Positions 28,543-38,571 of a DNA stretch of 64,000 bases are shown one piece after another. Origin of the DNA: Acidobacteriota bacterium (GTDB lineage: Bacteria; Acidobacteriota; Vicinamibacteria; Vicinamibacterales; JAKQTR01). Where the stretch lies: contig JAPKZO010000019.1 in NCBI GenBank assembly GCA_026393755.1, forward strand, positions 56,286-120,285, in the 5' to 3' direction. The stretch's first letter is position 1. Every line of letters starts with the position of its first letter. The notes under the pieces were generated by a model. It saw only the letters and a list, made by a program, of their open reading frames with translations. It was not told the origin of the DNA and did no database searches. The translations under genes were made by a program, and so were the position numbers.

Positions 28543-29409
28543 CTACAAGGGCCTCGCCGTTGGCACCAGGGAGAATACGAACGACGAGAGTATGTCGTTG
28601 CGGAGCCGCGCGTAGTTGGAGATTCCGCTCAGGCAGTCGGAGCTTTCGCCCGCCTCTGTCACACCCGCGATGCCCCACGTGCCGTCCTGCAACACCAGCA
28701 GGGGCCCGCCTGAATCGCCGCTGCACGTGTTGCTGACGTCCCCGCTGAAATCAGACGAAAAGACGTTCACACCAATTCTGTAAATGGTGACCGTACCGGC
28801 GTGCAGAACGCCCTGACCGCCGCTGGCGTCGAGGCCATAGCCGGCGACCACGCCCTGTTCGCCCGGAACCACGTCACGGCTGACGAGCAGCGGCAGCGGA
28901 GTCCGGCCCAGGTCTTCGCCAACGATGACCACGCCGACATCCGGGGACCCGGTGGCCGTGGCACTGTACGCCGGGATTGGCGTGAAGGAGGAGGCCGCGA
29001 TCGCCCTGCCGCCCAGCCCGCCAGGCAGGATCGCGACGTGTTTGGTCTTGCCGGCGAGGCAGTGGGCCGCCGTCACCACCGCATTTGGCGCGATCACCGT
29101 GCCCGAGCAGAACCCGATGGCCTTTCCGGCGGCGTCCTCGAGCAGGACCAGGACGACCGGCGACGTGTCGCCAGAGCAGACGAGGCCGTTGATGATGCTC
29201 TGGGGACTGCCCAGGAATCCGCCAATCGCCCCGCACACGAACGCGGCGGGCGGCGGAGGAGAGGGTGTCGGAACGGGCGTAGGTGCGGGCGCCGGCGTGG
29301 GCGTCGGCGTAGTCGGGCTTGACGAACCGCCGCCGCAGGCCGTCATCGCCAGCAGCGCAACGATGACGGCGATCATTGCCAGCGTCGGACGCCGGGATGG
29401 GGACCACAT
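28543..29409 (-). CDS. trypsin-like serine protease, probable lipoprotein
   Basis: A 288-residue S1-family protease. The N-terminus is hydrophobic and ends AMTAC-GGG, a plausible lipobox, followed by a linker of repeated Pro-Thr-Ala (about residues 30-55), so the enzyme is probably anchored to the outer surface or periplasmic face. The catalytic triad is visible: TAAHC (His), SPDVGVVIV (Asp) and GDSGGP (Ser). The substrate-pocket region before GDSGGP reads SNTCS. Start ATG 29409; the open frame continues far upstream antisense to the M16 gene but that extension is a shadow. The promoter would lie in the divergent gap of about 85 bases. Confidence 0.88.
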   Translation of the reverse strand: MWSPSRRPTLAMIAVIVALLAMTACGGGSSSPTTPTPTPAPAPTPVPTPSPPPPAAFVCGAIGGFLGSPQSIINGLVCSGDTSPVVLVLLEDAAGKAIGFCSGTVIAPNAVVTAAHCLAGKTKHVAILPGGLGGRAIAASSFTPIPAYSATATGSPDVGVVIVGEDLGRTPLPLLVSRDVVPGEQGVVAGYGLDASGGQGVLHAGTVTIYRIGVNVFSSDFSGDVSNTCSGDSGGPLLVLQDGTWGIAGVTEAGESSDCLSGISNYARLRNDILSSFVFSLVPTARPL

Positions 29410-29493
29410 TTCATCCAGTGTAGTGCCAGGAAGGGAGGCCAGCAAGCGCGCGTCACGCTTTCGGGGTTGTGCCGCAAGGCGCGAGGCACCACA

Positions 29494-32333
29494 ATGATAG
29501 GAATGAGATCCACACCCATGACTGTTCGGAAGATAGCCGGAGCCGCGTTGTTTCTGTCGATCGCGCTCGCGGGGTTTCTCCCGGCGGGACGTGTCCTGCT
29601 GCGCGCCCAGACGACGGTTCTCCAGGGGCCGGCGCTGTCGGCGCCGCTCACCCAGGCCGTCCCCGTCGACGCGCGGATCACGATCGGCTACCTGCCCAAC
29701 GGACTCCGGTACTACATCAGGACCAACGAGCGCCCGTCTCGACGCGCGGAACTCCGCCTGGTGATCAACGTCGGGTCCGTGGTCGAAGACGACGACCAGC
29801 GCGGCGTGGCGCATTTTGTCGAGCACATGGCGTTCAACGGCAGCGAGCATTTCGCCAAGCAGGATTTGATCAAGTTCATGGAGTCGATCGGCATGCGGCT
29901 CGGTCCCGGCGTCAACGCCGAGACCGGGTTCGACGAGACCGTGTACATGCTCCACGTGCCGACCGACAACCCGGAGGCGATGGCAAAGGCGTTTCTGTTC
30001 CTCGCCGATGTGGCGCACGGCCTCTCGTTCGACCGGGAGGCGATCGACAAGGAGCGCGGCGTCATCGTCGAGGAGTGGCGGCAGGGGCGGGGTGCCGACG
30101 CCAGGATGCGGGACCAGCAGTTTCCGATCCTGTTGCGGGGATCGCGGTACAGCGACCGCGTGCCGATCGGCACCAAGGAGAGCATCGAAGGCTTCAAGCC
30201 CGAGGCGTTGAAGCGGTTCTACGCGGACTGGTATCGGCCGGATCTGATGGGCGTCATCGCCGTCGGCGACTTCAGCAAGTCGGCGATCGAAGCGATGATC
30301 AAGGCGCAGTTCGGCGCCATTCCCGCGCCGCCACACCCGAGGCCTCGGACCGCGTTCGAGGTTCCCGATCATCCCGAGACCCTCTTCGCGGTGGCCACCG
30401 ACGCGGAAGCGGCGATGACGACCGTGGGGGTGTACAACATGCTCCCGCTGCGGGATCAGACCACCGTTGGCGCGTATCGACAGCAGCAGGTGGAGCGGCT
30501 GTACACCAACATGCTGACCGAGCGGCTGGCGGAGTTGACCCTGAGGGCCGATCCGCCGTTCATGAAGGCGGTGGTGGGGCGCGGTCTGTTTGTTCGCACG
30601 AAGGAAGCCGCGACCTTGATGGCGCTGGTCAGGGAGGACGGCATCGAAAGCGGCCTTCGCGCGCTGGTGACCGAGTCGACCCGGGCCGCGCGGTTCGGAT
30701 TTACGCCGGCGGAGCTGGAGAGAGAAAAGCGCGACACGATGCGGCTTTACGAGGGCGCGTTCGCGGAGCGCGACAAGGAGGAATCCGCAGTGCTGGCGGC
30801 CGAGTACATCCGGAACTTCACGCAGCAGGAGCCGCTGCCAGGCATCACCTACGAGTACGGTCTCGTCCAGCGCTTCCTGCCGAACATCACACTGCAGGAA
30901 GTCAATCAGGTGGCGAAGGAGTGGACCGGCGGGAGCCGGATTGTGCTGGTGAACGCCCCGCAGAAGGACGGGCTGAAGGTGCCCGATGCGGCCAGGCTCG
31001 CCGCGGCCATCAAGAGCGGGGCGGAAACTGACGTCACGCCCTACGTCGAAGTCGCCGCGAACCAGTCGCTGTTCGACGAGCTGCCGAAACCTGGCTCAGT
31101 CGTCAGATCGAAGACCAGAGAGGCGTTTGGCGTCACGGAATGGGAGCTCTCCAACGGCGTCAAGGTGATGCTGAAGCCGACCGACTTCAAGCAGGACGAG
31201 GTGGTGTTCCGCGCGACGAGCCCGGGCGGCACCTCGCTGGCGAGCGACAAGGACTACATCGCCGCGATGACGGCGCCCCAGGTGATTGCGGCCGGCGGGG
31301 TCGGCACGTTCGACGTGATTCAACTCCGGAACATCCTGTCGGGCAAGGCCGTGGCGGTGAGGGCGTTTATCGACGACACCAGGGAGGGGATTGCCGGCGG
31401 CGGGTCACCGAAGGAGCTGGAGTCTTCGGGGTGATCACCTCGCAGACCAAGGCGATGCTGGCCAGTCAGCAGGCGAGTCCCGAATGGGTATTCGGACAGG
31501 CCCTGCAGGCCGCGACCACACAGGATCACTTCCGGGCGCGCCCCATGACGCCCGAGATGGTCGCCCAGATGGATCTGCAGAAATCTCTGGCGTTCTACAA
31601 GGACCGCTTCGCGGACGCCAGCGACTTCACGTTCGTGTTTGCCGGCAGCTTCGATCTGCCGACCATCAAGCCGCTGGTCGAGCGGTATCTTGGATCGCTG
31701 CCGTCGCTGCACCGGAAAGAGACCTGGAGAAACGTCGGCATCACGCCGCCCAAGGGCATCGTGGAGAAGATCGTCAGGAAGGGCATCGAGCCGAAGAGCC
31801 AGGCGGCCGTCGTCTTTACGGGCCCCTTCCCGTTCGATTCTCCACACCAGGTGACGCTCGATGCGCTGGCCGTCGTCCTCGAGACGAGGCTGCGCGAGCG
31901 GCTGAGGGAGGCGTTGAGCGGAACCTACGGCGTTCAGGTCGAGGCCGATGCCTCCAAGATCCCTGATGCGCGGTACACCATCCATATCGATTTTGGATGC
32001 GATCCGGATCGGACTGAGGCGCTCGTCAAAACGCTGCTTGCCGAGATTGAGACGTTGAAGAGCCGGGGACCGACGGAGAAGGAAGTCCGCGACGCCGGCG
32101 AGGCGCTTCGGCGGAGGCACGACAGCGACCTGGCCGTCAACAACCGAATGGTGTCGGAACTGTCGGACCGGTACGAGAACTCCGTAGACATCGCTGAGTT
32201 CTTTGAGTTGCCGGGAGAGATTGACAGGCTGACGGCGGCGGGAGTCCAGGAGGCGGCGCGCCGCTATCTCGACACGAGCAACTACGTCCGGGTGACGTTG
32301 TATCCGGAGAAGGGAAAATCACTCCCGGAGTGA
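29494..32333 (+). pseudogene. PqqL-like M16 metallopeptidase, frameshifted by an internal deletion
   Basis: This gene should encode a periplasmic zinc peptidase of about 960 aa (M16 family). The first part (to 31434) has a signal peptide (KIAGAALFLSIALAG), the zinc site HFVEHMAFNGSEHF with the distal Glu in ERGVIVEEW, and runs to SPKELE. The rest continues in a different frame from VFGVITSQTKAML to the stop at 32333, including YKDRFADASDFTFVFAGSF. At the junction near 31420 about 18-19 residues that the family normally has (the FQLIYL region) are missing. A 3n+1-base deletion explains both the frame change and the loss. Either the gene is dead or the assembly has an error here; the catalytic half alone could still be made. 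The start is uncertain among ATGs at 29494, 29503 and 29518. Confidence 0.85.
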
Positions 32334-32338
32334 TTGTC

Positions 32339-34903
32339 TTAGATCAGCCGTCCGATCCGGCGGAGTTGAACGACCGGCCGCTGCGCCTCGCGCGAGGCGG
32401 CCAGATCCACCTCGAAGTCCGCGACCCAGTCGTTGACCATCTGCGGGTCGACGAGCATCTGTTCGACCCGCCACGTCTGCAGATCATCTGAGGGCGAGAC
32501 GTACGTGTGCCGGAGATTCCGGGCTTCCGGATCAAGGCGGAGCCGTTCGTGCTCGACGAGGTACGCTTCGTGCTCGCCCCGGAGCCGTTCGGGCGTCCAG
32601 GGAATGTCCTCGGCATCGCTCGGTGAGTCGAGCGCGGCAAGCGCGGCTCCCTGGTTGTTGATGGACCAGGCGCGAAGAAACGAGAACACGCGGGTCCTGA
32701 TGGCCGCGGTGAACGTTCTGGCGTCACGCGTGATGTCCTGCTCGGCGGCGTCGGCGCCGGGCAGGTGGAGATCCCGTGCCCGAGGCGTTGCGGCGTCGAA
32801 CGACCGGTAGGCGGGATCCCGCAGTTTTTCCCATTCGTCGGAGAGGCTCGAATCCACCTGGCCGACCAGCGTGCGCAGGTACAGCTCACTCTCGCGCACC
32901 ATGTCCGTCTTCAGGCCGTCGGGCACGGTCTGGTTGAGGACTTTGTAGACGCTGTTGAGGTGTCTGAGCAGCAGGCCCTCGACGCGCTCGAGTTCGTAGT
33001 CGAGCACGTATTCGTCGAACGAGCGGAACTGCTCGAACATCTCCCGCGCGATCGACTTGGGCCGGATGTTCTCCTCTCCCACCCATGGGTGTCTGTCGGC
33101 AAAGGCGTTGAAGCTCACGTAGATGAAGTCGCGCAGCGGTTTCGGGTATTCGAGCTTCTCGAGTTCCGCCATCCGCTGTTCGTATTCGACCCCGTCGGCT
33201 TTCATCTGCGCGACGGCCTGGTCCTTGATCTTGTCGAGCTGGCGGCGCAGCACGATCTCCGGATTCTCCAGGATGGCCTCGACCAGCGTGAGCAGGTCGA
33301 GGGCGTAGTCCAAGGATTCGGGATCGAGCAGCGGGATGGTCTCGACCAGGTACAGCGACAGCGTCTGGTCCATCGAGAAATCGTCCTGCAGATCGACGTT
33401 CACGCGCAGCGTGGATCCCTGGTCTGTGCACGGGACGAATTCGACGATGTGCCGGGCGACGAGGGCGCGGAAGAGCTGCCACGCCCGCCTGGTATGCGCT
33501 TTCTTCGCGTCGGCGGACTCGTGGGAATCACGAATCAGCTGGCGCATCGCGCGGCAGCCATCGCCCCGTCGGCTGAGGACGTTGAGCAGCATGCCGTGCG
33601 AGACGTGGAATCGCGAGGTGAGCTGCTCGGGAGACGAGGCAATGAGCCGCTTGAAGGTGCCCAGGTCCCAGTTGACGAAGTTGTGTTCGGGCGGCTTGCG
33701 CCTGGTGATCTTCTTGCCGTCGCGCGCCGCCTTTTCGCCGAGCTTGATGTTCTCGATGACATGTTCGGGAGCCTGCACCACGACGAAGCCCTGAGTATCA
33801 AACCCCTTGCGGCCGGCGCGGCCCGCGATCTGGTGGAAATCGCGAGCGCTGAGAATCGCGGTCTTTCGTCCGTCGAACTTGCAGAGGCGCGTGAACAGGA
33901 CCGTGCGGATGGGAACGTTGATGCCGACGCCCAGCGTGTCGGTGCCGCAGATGATCTTGAGCAGGCCGCGCTGGGCGAGTTGTTCAACCAGCACGCGGTA
34001 CTTGGGCAGCAGGCCCGCGTGGTGCAGGCCGATGCCGTGCTTCAGCCACTTGCGGATGTCGGCGCCGTACGGGCTGCTGAACGTGAATCCCTCAATCTCG
34101 TCGGCGATGGCGGCCTTTTCCTCCCGCGTGCAGATCTTGAGGCTGGTGAAGTCCTGCGCGCTGCTGGCGGCGTCGGCCTGTGTGAAGTGCACGACGTAGG
34201 CCGGTGTCTTGCCTTCCGCGGCGAGCTTCTCGAGCGTGTGCGCGAGCGGGATTTCGGCGTAGGCGTATTCGAGCGGCACGGGCCGATCGACCGATTTGAC
34301 CGAGACGGTGGGCCGGCCCGTCAGCGTCGTGAGGGCCTTCTCGAACGACGACGTGTCGCCGAGCGTCGCGGACATGAGCAGAAAACGCGCCTGGGGCAGC
34401 GTGAGCAGCGGCGTCTGCCAGGCGACGCCCCGGTCGCGATCGGCGTACCAGTGGAACTCGTCCATCACCACCGCATCGACCCTCGCGTCAGGTCCTTCGC
34501 GCAGCGCCATGTTGGCGAGCACTTCGGCCGTGCAGCAGAGAATCGGCGCGTCGCGATTGACCGTGGCGTCTCCCGTGCAGAGGCCGACCTGGTCCGCGCC
34601 GAACTCGCGGCAGAAGCCCATCCATTTCTCGTTGACCAGCGCTTTGATCGGGCAGGTGTAGATGGACCGGTGTCCGCGGGCAAGACCGGCGAAGAGGAGC
34701 GCCGACGCCACCAGCGACTTCCCCGAGCCGGTCGGCGTGTTGAGGATGACGTTCTTCTCGTCCAGCAGTTCGAGGATCGCCTCTTCCTGCGCGGGATAGA
34801 GGGTCAGGCCCTTGTCGCCGGTGTAGTCGAGGAACCGGCCCAGCAGCGCGTCGCTGGACACGTCGCCGTTATCAGGCAGGAAGTCGCCGAGGTGTGTGGG
34901 CAT
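32339..34903 (-). CDS. Ski2-like DEAD/DEAH helicase with DUF3516
   Basis: A large (854 aa) superfamily 2 helicase. The core shows the Q-like [13 protein letters not shown], Walker A TPTGSGKS, motif Ia [10 protein letters not shown], Walker B MDEFHW, motif III MSATLGD and motif [12 protein letters not shown]. The C-terminal 400 residues correspond to the DUF3516 region found with this helicase type in Actinobacteria and Acidobacteriota. It probably remodels RNA. I start at ATG 34903; an in-frame GTG or ATG further upstream (frame open to 35044) cannot be excluded because no strong ribosome site precedes 34903. Confidence 0.88.
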   Translation of the reverse strand: MPTHLGDFLPDNGDVSSDALLGRFLDYTGDKGLTLYPAQEEAILELLDEKNVILNTPTGSGKSLVASALLFAGLARGHRSIYTCPIKALVNEKWMGFCREFGADQVGLCTGDATVNRDAPILCCTAEVLANMALREGPDARVDAVVMDEFHWYADRDRGVAWQTPLLTLPQARFLLMSATLGDTSSFEKALTTLTGRPTVSVKSVDRPVPLEYAYAEIPLAHTLEKLAAEGKTPAYVVHFTQADAASSAQDFTSLKICTREEKAAIADEIEGFTFSSPYGADIRKWLKHGIGLHHAGLLPKYRVLVEQLAQRGLLKIICGTDTLGVGINVPIRTVLFTRLCKFDGRKTAILSARDFHQIAGRAGRKGFDTQGFVVVQAPEHVIENIKLGEKAARDGKKITRRKPPEHNFVNWDLGTFKRLIASSPEQLTSRFHVSHGMLLNVLSRRGDGCRAMRQLIRDSHESADAKKAHTRRAWQLFRALVARHIVEFVPCTDQGSTLRVNVDLQDDFSMDQTLSLYLVETIPLLDPESLDYALDLLTLVEAILENPEIVLRRQLDKIKDQAVAQMKADGVEYEQRMAELEKLEYPKPLRDFIYVSFNAFADRHPWVGEENIRPKSIAREMFEQFRSFDEYVLDYELERVEGLLLRHLNSVYKVLNQTVPDGLKTDMVRESELYLRTLVGQVDSSLSDEWEKLRDPAYRSFDAATPRARDLHLPGADAAEQDITRDARTFTAAIRTRVFSFLRAWSINNQGAALAALDSPSDAEDIPWTPERLRGEHEAYLVEHERLRLDPEARNLRHTYVSPSDDLQTWRVEQMLVDPQMVNDWVADFEVDLAASREAQRPVVQLRRIGRLI

Positions 34904-35087
34904 CACTGGTAGTTGTACTTCGAATCCGGGCTTTTCGAGCTGGCCAGGCAGATCGACACGCTGAGGGCAGTCCTGAGACGTGCGGTGAGTCGTCAGCGGT
35001 TCGGATCCTGTTGCGACGACTTCTGGAGCCCGCCGCGCCGGCAAATGTACCTTGCAATCACATCATGACCTGTTGATAATTCAAGGT

Positions 35088-36251
35088 ATGGTGATAGTGC
35101 GCCAGTTCCACCTGGATGACGTGATCCGCTTGCTGCGGACGTATCCAGTCGTCGCCATTCTGGGAGCCAGACAGGTCGGCAAGACGACCCTGGCCGCCAT
35201 GGTGGCCCATGCCAGGCAGCACCCTGTCACGGCGTTTGACCTCGAGAATCCCGCCGACGTCAGTCGTCTCTCCGACCCCATGCTGGCGCTCGAGACGAAA
35301 CGCGGACTCGTGATTCTGGACGAGGTACAACATCGTCCGGACCTGTTTCCCATCCTGCGCGTCCTGGCGGACCGTTCACCCATGCCGGCCAGGTTTCTTG
35401 TCCTCGGGAGTGCGTCGGCAGCGCTGCTGCGACAGACGTCGGAGTCGCTGGCCGGCCGCATCAGTGTTCATCATCTGGAAGGATTTTCGCTTGCCGAAAC
35501 CGGTGTCAGCCATCTGCGCCGGCTGTGGCTCCGCGGCGGCTTTCCCCGTTCGTATCTCGCCCGGTCGGATGCGGCGAGTGACGAGTGGCGGCGAAACTTC
35601 ATCCGGACGTTCGTCGAACGGGATCTGCCCCAGCTTGGCGTGCAGATCCCGTCGGCGACACTCGGACGATTCTGGTCGATGTTGGCGCACTACCACGGTC
35701 AGACCTGGAACGGAGCCGAACTGGCCCGCGCATTTGGCGTGTCCGACATGACGGTGCGCCGATATCTTGATCTGCTGGCCGCCACGTTTGTCGTTCGCGT
35801 GCTGCCTCCGTGGCATGAGAATCTGGCCAAGCGGCAGGTGAAGTCGCCGAAAGTGTACATCTCGGACAGCGGAGTGTTACACACACTGCTCGGCATCCAG
35901 ACGCATGACGATCTGGAGCGGCACCCCAAAGTGGGAGCGTCGTGGGAGGGCTTCGGTCTGGGCAATGTCGTCGATCGTCTCAGGGCAGGTTGGCACGAGT
36001 GCTTCTATTGGCGCACTCATGCCGGCGCGGAACTGGACCTGCTTGTCGTGCGTGGTCGCGTAAGACGCGGTTTCGAGTTCAAACGAACCACGGCACCGTC
36101 TGTCACGCCGTCGATGCGACAGGCGCTCATCGATCTAAAGCTGTCGTCGCTCGACGTGATCCACGCCGGTTCCGAGACGTTTCCCATGGCACACGGGATT
36201 CGCGCCGTGGCACTGTCTCGCCTGCATGAGGACGTGCGGCCACTCGGGTAG
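35088..36251 (+). CDS. AAA_14 ATPase with DUF4143 domain
   Basis: A 387-residue ATPase. Residues 1-160 form the AAA_14 domain with Walker A LGARQVGKTT, and Walker B VILDEVQH. After a winged-helix-like part (GAELARAFGVSDMTVRRYLDLL), the DUF4143 domain carries KVYISDSGVLHTLLGI and the endonuclease-like signature AELDLLVVRGRVRRGFEFK, which resembles a PD-(D/E)xK core. These proteins are frequent in mobile or accessory loci and their role is unresolved. Start ATG 35088 follows a CAAGG site. The gene ends 17 bases before the 3' end of tRNA-Val, a typical insertion place for foreign DNA. Confidence 0.87.
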   Translation: MVIVRQFHLDDVIRLLRTYPVVAILGARQVGKTTLAAMVAHARQHPVTAFDLENPADVSRLSDPMLALETKRGLVILDEVQHRPDLFPILRVLADRSPMPARFLVLGSASAALLRQTSESLAGRISVHHLEGFSLAETGVSHLRRLWLRGGFPRSYLARSDAASDEWRRNFIRTFVERDLPQLGVQIPSATLGRFWSMLAHYHGQTWNGAELARAFGVSDMTVRRYLDLLAATFVVRVLPPWHENLAKRQVKSPKVYISDSGVLHTLLGIQTHDDLERHPKVGASWEGFGLGNVVDRLRAGWHECFYWRTHAGAELDLLVVRGRVRRGFEFKRTTAPSVTPSMRQALIDLKLSSLDVIHAGSETFPMAHGIRAVALSRLHEDVRPLG

Positions 36252-36267
36252 CGTGACCGAAGAAGAT

Positions 36268-36342
36268 TGGTGGGCGCTAGTGGATTCGAACCACTGACCC
36301 CCGCCGTGTGAAGGCGGTGCTCTACCGCTGAGCCAAGCGCCC
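36268..36342 (-). tRNA. tRNA-Val, anticodon CAC
   Basis: Read on the minus strand, a 7-bp acceptor stem (GGGCGCT/AGCGCCC), D arm (GCTC-AGCGGTA-GAGC), 5-bp anticodon stem (CCGCC/GGCGG) with loop TTCACAC and anticodon CAC, a five-base variable region, and T arm (AGTGG-TTCGAAT-CCACT) are all visible. The CCA end is encoded. Anticodon at 36308-36310. It reads the GUG valine codon. Confidence 0.97.
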
Positions 36343-36412
36343 GACCCTGAGAAATGACTGACCCGTTCAGTCTAGTGGATTCGCCGCCGTCCGGGCAACA
36401 CCTGCGACGCGC

Positions 36413-37033
36413 TCAGAGCGTCCCGTACAGCCGATCGCCGAAATCCCCGAGCCCGGGCACGATGTACTTCTTCTCGTTCAGCCGCTCGTCAACCACCGGC
36501 GTGTAGATGTCCACGTCCGGATGATGGCGGTCGACCAGCGCAATGCCCTCGGGCGCCGCAACGATGCAGAGCATCTGAATATTGCGCGCGCCAGCCTGCT
36601 TCAAGAGGTCAATCGCCTCAACGGCGCTCCCTCCGGTGGCGAGCATCGGGTCGATCACCAGGACGTACGAATCCGCCAGCCCCGCCGGCAGCTTCGAGTA
36701 GTAGCGCGACGCAATGGCGGTCAGCTCGTCCCGCTGCAGCCCGATGTGTCCCACCCGCGCGCCCGGCACCAGCCCGAGCACCGCATCGAGCATGCCGAGC
36801 CCCGCGCGCAGCACCGGGACGACGACCACATCGGAGGCGACGCGCTGGCCATGAGCCACCGCGAGCGGCGTCTTGACAGAGGCGGGTCTGGTCGGCAGCG
36901 CCCGCAGCGCCTCGCTGGCAAGCAGCACGCTGATGCGAACCGCCATCCGCCGGAACTCGTCGGGCGCGGTAGATTCGTCACGCAGCGAGAGCAGGATGTC
37001 CTGGACGAGCGGGTGCTGAACAATGTGAACTGG
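36413..37033 (-). CDS. upp: uracil phosphoribosyltransferase
   Basis: Upp (206 aa from this start) makes UMP from uracil and PRPP in pyrimidine salvage. The PRPP-binding loop VLVIDPMLATGGSA, the N-terminal VQHPLVQDILLSLRD and the C-terminal YIVPGLGDFGDRLYGT are all standard. An upstream GTG at 37051 would give a 212-residue product. I prefer GTG 37033, because PVHIVQHPLVQ then aligns with the normal N-terminus and because a TATAGT -10 hexamer lies inside the longer version. Confidence 0.95.
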   Translation of the reverse strand, partial: PVHIVQHPLVQDILLSLRDESTAPDEFRRMAVRISVLLASEALRALPTRPASVKTPLAVAHGQRVASDVVVVPVLRAGLGMLDAVLGLVPGARVGHIGLQRDELTAIASRYYSKLPAGLADSYVLVIDPMLATGGSAVEAIDLLKQAGARNIQMLCIVAAPEGIALVDRHHPDVDIYTPVVDERLNEKKYIVPGLGDFGDRLYGTL

Positions 37034-37042
37034 CACGGCCAG

Positions 37043-37048
37043 ACTATA
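37043..37048 (-). promoter_or_regulatory. extended -10 (TGTATAGT) for upp
   Basis: Minus-strand TATAGT preceded by TG sits 9 bases before the preferred GTG start of upp. The predicted transcript starts about two bases before the start codon. Confidence 0.45.
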
Positions 37049-37094
37049 CACGAACGCTGCAGCGGACTGCCACCCCGGCGCGGCTGCTCTGCGC

Positions 37095-37100
37095 TAAGAT
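37095..37100 (+). promoter_or_regulatory. -10 hexamer (TAAGAT) with short leader
   Basis: TAAGAT ends seven bases before the ATG at 37108, in the divergent upp/amidohydrolase gap. It fits the short-leader promoter pattern seen elsewhere in the window. Confidence 0.4.
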
Positions 37101-37107
37101 CTGTTCC

Positions 37108-38571
37108 ATGCGAGCAACCACTCACCCCGGCCGCCGATCGATACTCCTTCTCGTTCTGGCTCTCGGCATCTCGCTCACCTGCCCGGCGAGCCTGGTCGCC
37201 CAGGCGCCCGCCCAACGGCCCCCCCAGCCGGTCTCGATCGTCATCACGGGCGGGATCGTCGTGACCATGGACGCCCACAACAGGGTGCTGTGGCCAGGAG
37301 CGGTCGCGATTGACGGACACAGGATCGTCGCCGTCGATACTCCTGAGAACATCGCCCGGGCGTATCGGGGCAACCAGGTGATTCGGGCCGGCGGCCATGT
37401 GGTGATGCCCGGCCTCATCAATACGCATACCCACGCCGCGATGGTGATGTACCGGGGCCTGGCCGATGACCTGGCGTTGATGGACTGGCTCCAGAAGTAC
37501 ATTTTTCCAGCCGAAGCGAAGACCGTGTCCCCGGAGATGGTGCGCATCGGAACGCGACTGGCCGCGCTGGAGATGATCGAGTCGGGGACGACGCTCTTCA
37601 CCGACATGTACTACTTCGAGGAGGAAGTCGGCCGCGTTGCCAGATCCGCGGGCCTCCGGGGCGTGCTCGGAGAGACGATTATCGGTTTCCCCGTCGCGGA
37701 CGCGAAGACGCCGGCTGACGCGCTGGTTCGGGCAGAGCGCTTCATCAAGGAGTTCAAGAGCGACCCGCTCGTCACGCCTGCCGTCGCTCCGCACGCGATG
37801 TATACGAACGAGACGGCGACGTTGACGGCGGCCATCGCCCTGGCGCGCAAGTACGACGTGCCGCTCCTCACTCACGTCGCCGAGACTCAGGACGAAGTCA
37901 AGACGTCGAACGACAAGTACAAGATGTCGCCGGTCGCGTATCTGGAGTCGATTGGATTCTGGGGGCCGAAGACGCTTGCCGCGCATTTCGTGCACGTCGG
38001 CGACGACGACCTCGCGATTCTGAGCAGGCGCGGCGCCGGGCTTTCGCACAACCCCGAGAGCAACATGAAGCTGGCGAGCGGCGCGGCTCCCGTTTCGAAG
38101 GCGCTCAAGGCCGGCGTCCACGTGGGCCTCGGCACCGATGGCGCGGCCAGCAACAACGACCTCGACATGTTCGAGGCGATGCGGCAGGCGGCGTTCCTGG
38201 CCAAACTCGCTGAGAACGATCCCACCGCGGTGTCGGCGCAGACGGCGCTCGAGATGGCGACCATCGGCGGGGCCCGCGCACTCGGGATGGCGGATCGGAT
38301 TGGCTCGCTCGAACCGGGCAAGCTGGCTGACGTGATTATGGTGTCGATGCAGTCGGCGCGTCAGACGCCGCTCTACAATCCCATTTCACATCTGGTGTAT
38401 GTGACCCGGGGAGAAGACGTCCGCACGACAATCGTCAACGGCCGCATCCTGATGCGGAACCGCCGCGTGCTGACGCTCAATGCGCCGGCGGTCATCGCCG
38501 ACGCGGTGGCGCTGGCGAAGAAGGTGAAGGCCGCCGTCGACGCCGCGTCTCAGTCGAGCGCGCCCAGGTAG
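37108..38571 (+). CDS. exported amidohydrolase, MtaD/SAH-deaminase-like
   Basis: A 487-residue member of the amidohydrolase superfamily closest in pattern to 5-methylthioadenosine/S-adenosylhomocysteine deaminases and TrzN-like enzymes. Metal ligands are visible: PGLINTHTH, LLTHVAETQDE, AHFVHV and GLGTDGAASNNDLDM. Unlike the usual cytoplasmic deaminases it begins with a signal peptide (RRSILLLVLALGISLTCPASLVAQ), so it is probably periplasmic. That makes an extracytoplasmic nucleoside or other amine substrate likely; the exact one is unknown. Its 3' end overlaps hpt on the opposite strand by 22 bases. Confidence 0.85.
   Translation: MRATTHPGRRSILLLVLALGISLTCPASLVAQAPAQRPPQPVSIVITGGIVVTMDAHNRVLWPGAVAIDGHRIVAVDTPENIARAYRGNQVIRAGGHVVMPGLINTHTHAAMVMYRGLADDLALMDWLQKYIFPAEAKTVSPEMVRIGTRLAALEMIESGTTLFTDMYYFEEEVGRVARSAGLRGVLGETIIGFPVADAKTPADALVRAERFIKEFKSDPLVTPAVAPHAMYTNETATLTAAIALARKYDVPLLTHVAETQDEVKTSNDKYKMSPVAYLESIGFWGPKTLAAHFVHVGDDDLAILSRRGAGLSHNPESNMKLASGAAPVSKALKAGVHVGLGTDGAASNNDLDMFEAMRQAAFLAKLAENDPTAVSAQTALEMATIGGARALGMADRIGSLEPGKLADVIMVSMQSARQTPLYNPISHLVYVTRGEDVRTTIVNGRILMRNRRVLTLNAPAVIADAVALAKKVKAAVDAASQSSAPR

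Noticed and set aside
29410..30372. Long minus-strand open frame continuing the protease gene antisense to the M16 gene
   Set aside because: Arginine/aspartate-rich shadow of the plus-strand codons; the protease signal peptide starts at 29409.
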